A DNA stretch of 26,309 nt, taken from contig DANX01000023.1 in NCBI GenBank assembly GCA_002502295.1, positions 1 through 26,309 on the forward strand, written 5' to 3'. The position numbers and the translations under genes are program-made. The DNA is from Euryarchaeota archaeon UBA561 (GTDB lineage: Archaea; Thermoplasmatota; Poseidoniia; Poseidoniales; Poseidoniaceae). Of this stretch, positions 22,851 to 26,309 are shown piece after piece. The first letter of the stretch is position 1. Each line of letters opens with the position of its first letter. The notes beneath the pieces are model-generated. The model did not search any database and was not told where the DNA came from. It saw nothing but the letters and a program-made list of their open reading frames with translations.

Positions 22851-23807
22851 ATGAGCGAACTTTGGGTTGAGAAACACCGCCCTCAATCGGTGGCTCAAAT
22901 CAAAGGTCAGGCCGCTGTTGTTCAACGGCTAGGGACCTATGCCGGAACCAAAAATTTCCCACACCTCCTCTTTGCGGGCCCTCCCGGCACCGGCAAGACC
23001 ACCGCAGCCATGGCCTTGACGAAGGACATTTTTGGCGAGGATTACCGGCAAAACCTTCTCGAAATGAACGCTTCTGACGAGCGAAAGCTTGAATCCATCC
23101 GAACAAAGGTAAAGCAATTCGCAAGAACACAGCCCTTTGGTGGTGCAGCGTTCAAAATTATCTTCCTCGACGAGGCCGATGCGCTGACCAACGATGCACA
23201 GGGAGCGCTTCGCCGAATCATGGAGCAGTACGCCGAAACATGCCGTTTTATTCTCTCATGCAATTATTCCTCGAAAATCATTGAGCCAATTCAATCACGC
23301 TGCGCCGTGTTCAGATTCCGACCACTTTCCGACGCCGACGTTTCGTCGCAAGTGACGCATGTCGCCAAACTGGAAGGGTTGACGCTTGGCGAAGGAGCGG
23401 TTGAAGCCCTGACGCGGATCTCCCAAGGGGACCTACGAAAAGCCTTGACGGCCCTCCAGGTCGCAGCGGCATTGAACACCACCGTTAGCCGAGAACTGGT
23501 CTACGAAACCTCAGCCACGGCGCCACCAGAAGCCTTGCACCAATACCTGATGGCATGCCGAGACGATGGTTTTCATGTGGCTCGGCGAAGGCTCCGTGAA
23601 CTGCTTGACCAATTTGGGCTGGCAGGAACGGATTTTGTGAATCAACTGCACCGTGAACTGTACAGCGCTGATTTCCTTGAGGAACGATCAAAATTGGCGT
23701 TGACCGAATGGATGGCTGAAATTGATTACCGCTTGGTTGAGGGTGGCGGTGAGCAAATCCAACTCGATGCGTTAACCGCCCAAATCGTTCAGCACCTGCG
23801 TGCTTGA
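22851..23807 (+). CDS. rfcS: Replication factor C small subunit (clamp loader ATPase)
   Basis: 318 residues, the usual size of archaeal RfcS. With the large subunit it loads the PCNA sliding clamp onto primed DNA. Motifs in order: the RFC box WVEKHRPQSV near residue 5, Walker A GPPGTGKT (43-50), EMNASDER, Walker B FLDEAD (105-110), ALRRIMEQY, sensor 1 LSCNYSSKI, the SRC arginine-finger motif (149-151), and a C-terminal helical collar domain (about 225-318). ATG 22851 gives the family's normal N-terminus; the frame extends upstream to TTG 22800 with no similarity. It is divergent from the giant surface gene. RFC of this type is confined to archaea and eukaryotes, so this gene supports the archaeal origin of the window. 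Confidence 0.96.
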   Translation: MSELWVEKHRPQSVAQIKGQAAVVQRLGTYAGTKNFPHLLFAGPPGTGKTTAAMALTKDIFGEDYRQNLLEMNASDERKLESIRTKVKQFARTQPFGGAAFKIIFLDEADALTNDAQGALRRIMEQYAETCRFILSCNYSSKIIEPIQSRCAVFRFRPLSDADVSSQVTHVAKLEGLTLGEGAVEALTRISQGDLRKALTALQVAAALNTTVSRELVYETSATAPPEALHQYLMACRDDGFHVARRRLRELLDQFGLAGTDFVNQLHRELYSADFLEERSKLALTEWMAEIDYRLVEGGGEQIQLDALTAQIVQHLRA

Positions 23808-23872
23808 ATCACTTTCAGTTTTCCCCGAGGGGACTGCAAAAGAAAGCAGTAGGTCAGTCTGCAGGCCGTAGC

Positions 23873-24049
23873 ATGAACAGTGTTTTGCTCCAATTAGAAG
23901 ACGCCCTCTGCTGGACCGTGCTCGCTCCTCTTGTCCGGGCTCGACGCCGTCGAAGTGCGAGAAAAATCACGCAAGAGCTTCACGACCGCCAACGAATAGA
24001 CCGGGTCTTAAACGAGATTGTCAGCCAACATGCCGATTTACTCTGCTGA
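23873..24049 (+). CDS. Small Arg-rich hypothetical protein
   Basis: A 58-residue frame from ATG 23873, with a hydrophobic first third (LEDALCWTVLAPLV) and a basic centre (RARRRRSARK), then an amphipathic end (IDRVLNEIVSQHADLL). The same frame opens further upstream without a convincing start. It lies 65 bases after rfcS and overlaps the stop of the convergent membrane-protein gene by 12 bases. It is not recognised. It may be a real small nucleic-acid- or membrane-binding protein, or a chance frame in the gap. Confidence 0.4.
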   Translation: MNSVLLQLEDALCWTVLAPLVRARRRRSARKITQELHDRQRIDRVLNEIVSQHADLLC

Positions 24050-24946
24050 GGCAACAGGGGGATTGACCGAGAACGTCCACGTGTACGTCCGCTCATTCTC
24101 CCAAGGGTTCCCTTGTTCAAGGATTTCAACAACAATGGTGTGCGTGCCAACAGCAAGCCCATCCCCAAGGAAAATGGCGTAAGGCAAATCGAGGTCAGCG
24201 TGAGGCAGCAGAATGGGGGCAGATTTGTTTTCGGCTGTTCGCCAGGTGCCAACATCCGTACCGTGTTCATCCCAGAAGGATGCGTTTGATTCGATCACTG
24301 TCTCAGTGTTTTGGAACCGGTGAACCACCGTCACGTTTGCACCCGTATCGTCGACGTTGTCAGCCAACCCGAAGAGCACCCATGCTCCGCCCATGACGTA
24401 CTCACCCTCTTCAAGCGTCCACTCATTCTCGGCTCCGTTGACCTTATCGGCGAACGTGTAGTTTCCATTGTGTTCGATCACGACCGCCCATTCATCGGCC
24501 AACTGCGGAGCCACAATGTCTCCAAAGGGAGGATTCACGACCAGGAACGAGAGAGAGAGGAAGGTGAAGGTGTAGAGGAAGAATGCCCGGAACCACGTAC
24601 CCTTTGTGTAGTGTTCCTTGAACCGCTCCGGCATCACCATGCGGTGCAGTTGTGGAATCAAAATCAGCATCGTCAGCGGAAGAATGTAGAGCACATCTGT
24701 CTTGTCCAGCGTCGTGGATGGCATCAGGATGTACCGCATCATCAGGGTGACGAGCACAGCATAGCCAATGACCATCCACATCGAGGCGGTGTCGGCCCGC
24801 TCCTTACCATGATGCTTCACAGGGTCAAACGGTTCAATTCCAAGGTCCGCTCCAGAACGGCGTTTCTTTTTTTCAGCGTTCTTTGCCCCATCCCGTTTCA
24901 TGCGGTCGGCTTGCGCCGCAGCCATGGCCGTTTTGAGGTCCACCAT
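24038..24946 (-). CDS. Three-helix membrane protein with large extracellular domain, unknown function
   Basis: 302 residues. The cytoplasmic N-terminus is basic and helical (about 1-54, with KNAEKKKRRSG). Three membrane helices follow at about 57-74 (WMVIGYAVLVTLMMRYIL), 85-100 (VLYILPLTMLILIPQL) and 119-137 (FRAFFLYTFTFLSLSFLVV). The C-terminal 165 residues are a beta-rich, probably extracytoplasmic domain ending in YTWTFSVNPP, with N-x-T/S sites, reminiscent of an Ig-like fold. No characterised family is recognised. The ATG at 24946 begins the basic segment; no good upstream alternative exists. A weak TATA-like GTATTCTAA lies about 30 nt upstream. It is transcribed away from the tRNA and overlaps the small plus-strand ORF at its 3' end. 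Confidence 0.75.
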   Translation of the reverse strand: MVDLKTAMAAAQADRMKRDGAKNAEKKKRRSGADLGIEPFDPVKHHGKERADTASMWMVIGYAVLVTLMMRYILMPSTTLDKTDVLYILPLTMLILIPQLHRMVMPERFKEHYTKGTWFRAFFLYTFTFLSLSFLVVNPPFGDIVAPQLADEWAVVIEHNGNYTFADKVNGAENEWTLEEGEYVMGGAWVLFGLADNVDDTGANVTVVHRFQNTETVIESNASFWDEHGTDVGTWRTAENKSAPILLPHADLDLPYAIFLGDGLAVGTHTIVVEILEQGNPWENERTYTWTFSVNPPVASAE

Positions 24947-25068
24947 AGCCAGTGCGGGGACGAGCAGGTGTTAGAATACATCGGTTGAAACTCGTCTCAC
25001 CGGATGAGGTTTCAGCGTGCCGTTCCTTCCGATTTCTTCAAAGAGGGTATGGCTCACCCATGGAACAG

Positions 25069-25198
25069 GCCGGGGTGGCGTAGTTGGTAGCGCGTCGGAC
25101 TCATAGGGCAGCCTCCAAGGCGATCGTATGACGTGCAAGCCCCTTGTGGTGTCTGAGACATCCGAAGGTCGCGGGTTCGAGCCCCGCTCCCGGCACCA
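25069..25198 (+). tRNA. trnM: Elongator tRNA-Met (anticodon CAT) with intron, CCA encoded
   Basis: The acceptor stem pairs GCCGGGG with TCCCGGC (one G-T pair). The D arm GCGTAGTTGGTAGCGC is followed by anticodon stem TCGGA/TCCGA. The anticodon loop reads CTCATA, then the intron, then A. The variable loop is AGGTC; the T arm is GCGGGTTCGAGCCCCGC; the discriminator A is followed by encoded CCA (25196-25198). The G1-C72 pair argues against an initiator tRNA. A tRNA-Ile with modified C34 also has a CAT gene anticodon but usually has a different acceptor stem; elongator Met is favoured. Exons are 25069-25105 and 25160-25198. Confidence 0.93.
25106..25159 (+). other. Archaeal tRNA intron, 54 nt, at position 37/38
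   Basis: The junctions form a canonical bulge-helix-bulge. Exon bases CTCA (32-35) pair with intron TGAG (25154-25157). The 5' bulge is T36-A37 then G25106; the 3' bulge is A25158-C25159 then A25160. The inner helix GGCA (25107-25110) pairs with TGTC (25150-25153) with one G-T. Each cut falls after the second bulge base, as the archaeal splicing endonuclease requires. Confidence 0.9.
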
Positions 25199-25226
25199 TC
25201 CATCACCGGAACACCCCTGCGTTTGG

Positions 25227-25233
25227 ATTATAT
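25227..25233 (+). promoter_or_regulatory. TATA box of the ABC transporter operon
   Basis: ATTATAT centred 28 nt upstream of ATG 25258, the spacing of a leaderless archaeal promoter. It lies just downstream of the tRNA, so the transporter genes have their own start. It also supports ATG 25258 over the longer frame that runs back into the tRNA. Confidence 0.6.
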
Positions 25234-25257
25234 GGCGACGATATCCAGCGTTTGTTC

Positions 25258-25956
25258 ATGACTCAACGACTGCTTGGCATGGACGGGCTAAAACGCCACT
25301 ATGAAACGCCTGCTGGGATTGTTAAGGCCCTCGACGGCGTGAGTTTTGCGATTCACCAAGGCGAACGCGTGATTCTCCTTGGCCCATCCGGCTCCGGAAA
25401 GACCACGCTCTTGAATTGCCTCTCTGCCTTGGACAGCCCCACAGGAGGAGACTACACCTTCCTCGGCGAAGAAGTCCCACGAAACAACTCGGAAAAGATG
25501 ACCTCATTCCGCCGTGAGAACATTGGATACGTCTTCCAATTCTTCAACCTCTTGCAGGATTTGACGGTCCTTGAGAACATTCTGCTCATTCAAGAACTGG
25601 CCGGAAAGAAAGACCCTGCACGAGCCAAAGAACTTCTCAGAATGGTTGGACTAGAATCAGAAATCAATCGATTTCCTGGAGAGATCAGCGGGGGCCAGCA
25701 ACAACGCGTGGCCATCGCCCGCAGCATTGCTAAACGGCCAACGCTCCTTTTAGGGGACGAATTGACGGGGAACCTTGACACGGAAACATCCAACAAAGTC
25801 ATGGAGGCATTGGTGAGCGCTTGCAAGCAGGAGAACATCACCTCAGTGTTCGTAACACACGATGAGGGCTTGGTAAAATATGCCACAAGAGTCATCCGAA
25901 TTGACAGCGGGAAAATCGTCTCTGACGAACAGACTGGAAACGATGAAGAAGCCTGA
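25258..25956 (+). CDS. ABC transporter ATP-binding protein, MacB/LolD type
   Basis: 232 residues, a single nucleotide-binding domain. Visible are Walker A GPSGSGKT (42-49), Q-loop Gln94 in YVFQFFNLL, signature SGGQQQRVAIARS (from Ser144), Walker B LLLGDE (Asp167, Glu168), D-loop GNLD and switch His201 in FVTHD. The combination NLLQDLTVLENI and DELTGNLD is typical of the LolD/MacB/FtsE branch, which powers mechanotransmission permeases moving lipoproteins, peptides or envelope components. Walker B has GDELTGNLD where the common form is ADEPTGNLD, so Pro is replaced by Leu. ATG 25258 begins the conserved N-terminus; the longer frame overlaps the tRNA. The permease gene follows after 9 nt. Confidence 0.92.
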   Translation: MTQRLLGMDGLKRHYETPAGIVKALDGVSFAIHQGERVILLGPSGSGKTTLLNCLSALDSPTGGDYTFLGEEVPRNNSEKMTSFRRENIGYVFQFFNLLQDLTVLENILLIQELAGKKDPARAKELLRMVGLESEINRFPGEISGGQQQRVAIARSIAKRPTLLLGDELTGNLDTETSNKVMEALVSACKQENITSVFVTHDEGLVKYATRVIRIDSGKIVSDEQTGNDEEA

Positions 25957-25965
25957 GGCGAGCGC

Positions 25966-26309
25966 ATGTCAAATCTACTGAACAAACGCCTGGCACGTAG
26001 CCTTTGGCGAACCAAATTACGGCTTTTGGCTGTGGTGTTGATGGTGTTTGTCGGTGTTTTTGCTGGGATCACCTTCGGGGGATATGCACACAACCTCGGC
26101 GGGATGTACGATACCATGCAAGCCGACGATGAAAAGGGAGCCAATCTAGCTGACCTGTGGATTGACAATCGCAGTGCGATTTGGACGCCCGAACAAGTCA
26201 ATTCATTCTGTACGGCGCTCGAAACGGCATGGCAATCCGCTGCTCTAACCCAGTCCATTGACTCCTGTGAAGGCCGAACGGTTACACAAGGGGCGATGTT
26301 CCACACCGA
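25966..26309 (+). CDS. ABC transporter permease (FtsX/MacB-like), 5' part only
   Basis: An open frame of 114 codons from ATG 25966 that runs off the window end without a stop. It begins MSNLLNKRLARSLWRTKLRL followed by a membrane helix (LLAVVLMVFVGVFAGITFGGYA), then an extracytoplasmic portion containing ANLADLWIDNRSAIWTPEQV. A basic 'RxLWRxKxR' start before the first helix is usual for MacB/FtsX-type permeases, which have a large extracytoplasmic domain after helix 1. It follows the ATPase by 9 nt, with GAGGCGA as possible ribosome binding site. The remaining helices lie outside the window. Confidence 0.85.
   Translation, partial: MSNLLNKRLARSLWRTKLRLLAVVLMVFVGVFAGITFGGYAHNLGGMYDTMQADDEKGANLADLWIDNRSAIWTPEQVNSFCTALETAWQSAALTQSIDSCEGRTVTQGAMFHT

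Noticed and set aside
25144..25257. N-terminal extension of the ABC ATPase frame
   Set aside because: It overlaps the tRNA and precedes the TATA box; the conserved ATPase domain starts after ATG 25258.
1..26309. Insertion sequences, prophage or integration sites
   Set aside because: No transposase, integrase or phage genes and no long terminal inverted repeats were seen. No direct repeat of the tRNA 3' end was noticed, although this was not searched exhaustively.

Overview
The window reads as a chromosome segment of an uncultured marine euryarchaeon, most probably Marine Group II (Poseidoniia). The archaeal character is directly visible: a replication factor C small subunit, an elongator tRNA-Met interrupted at position 37/38 by an intron with a bulge-helix-bulge, TATA boxes about 25-30 nt upstream of several first genes, and GAGGTGA-type ribosome binding sites inside operons. 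The Marine Group II assignment is inference from gene content, mainly giant DNRLRE/Ig-like surface proteins, an amino-acid permease and many lineage-restricted membrane proteins. Coding density is high and no gene-free stretch exceeds 300 bases; the longest gaps are about 100-140 bases and mostly hold promoters.

Positions 14-5709 (+): a small ORF, then a tightly packed operon of a luciferase-like flavin monooxygenase, an asparaginase-II-family amidohydrolase, an ALDH8/aminomuconate-semialdehyde-type aldehyde dehydrogenase, a stand-alone Lon N-terminal-domain protein and ketopantoate hydroxymethyltransferase (PanB). A small membrane protein lies convergent to it (5710-6204, -).

Positions 6302-10417 (+): a two-gene cassette closely resembling 2-aminophenol 1,6-dioxygenase. 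The catalytic beta subunit keeps every metal/catalytic residue. It overlaps by 4 nt a second gene encoding the non-catalytic alpha subunit fused to a RidA-fold 2-aminomuconate deaminase-like domain. An APC-family permease with a C-terminal EF-hand pair follows. With the ALDH of the first operon, the window encodes ring cleavage, semialdehyde oxidation and deamination: the first three steps of the bacterial 2-aminophenol meta-cleavage (amn) route. This is the main candidate for an undescribed system: an archaeal aminophenol/aminohydroxybenzoate-type ring-cleavage pathway with an unusual subunit-deaminase fusion. The lower steps (4-oxalocrotonate decarboxylase, hydratase, aldolase) are not in the window.

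Positions 10430-22710 (-): a ferritin-like protein with two altered metal-ligand positions and a palindrome around its TATA box, then a two-gene surface-protein operon. Its first gene encodes a 3059-residue protein with about seven DNRLRE plus Fn3-like modules at a regular spacing of about 325 residues, Ig-like repeats, one membrane anchor, an Asp-rich stretch, a GPTGPAP tandem repeat and a Trp-rich cytoplasmic tail. The second encodes an 869-residue Ig-repeat protein with the same kind of anchor and tail.

Positions 22851-26309: RfcS (+), a tiny Arg-rich ORF (+), a three-helix membrane protein (-), the intron-containing tRNA-Met (+), and a MacB/LolD-type ABC ATPase followed by its permease, which runs off the window end.
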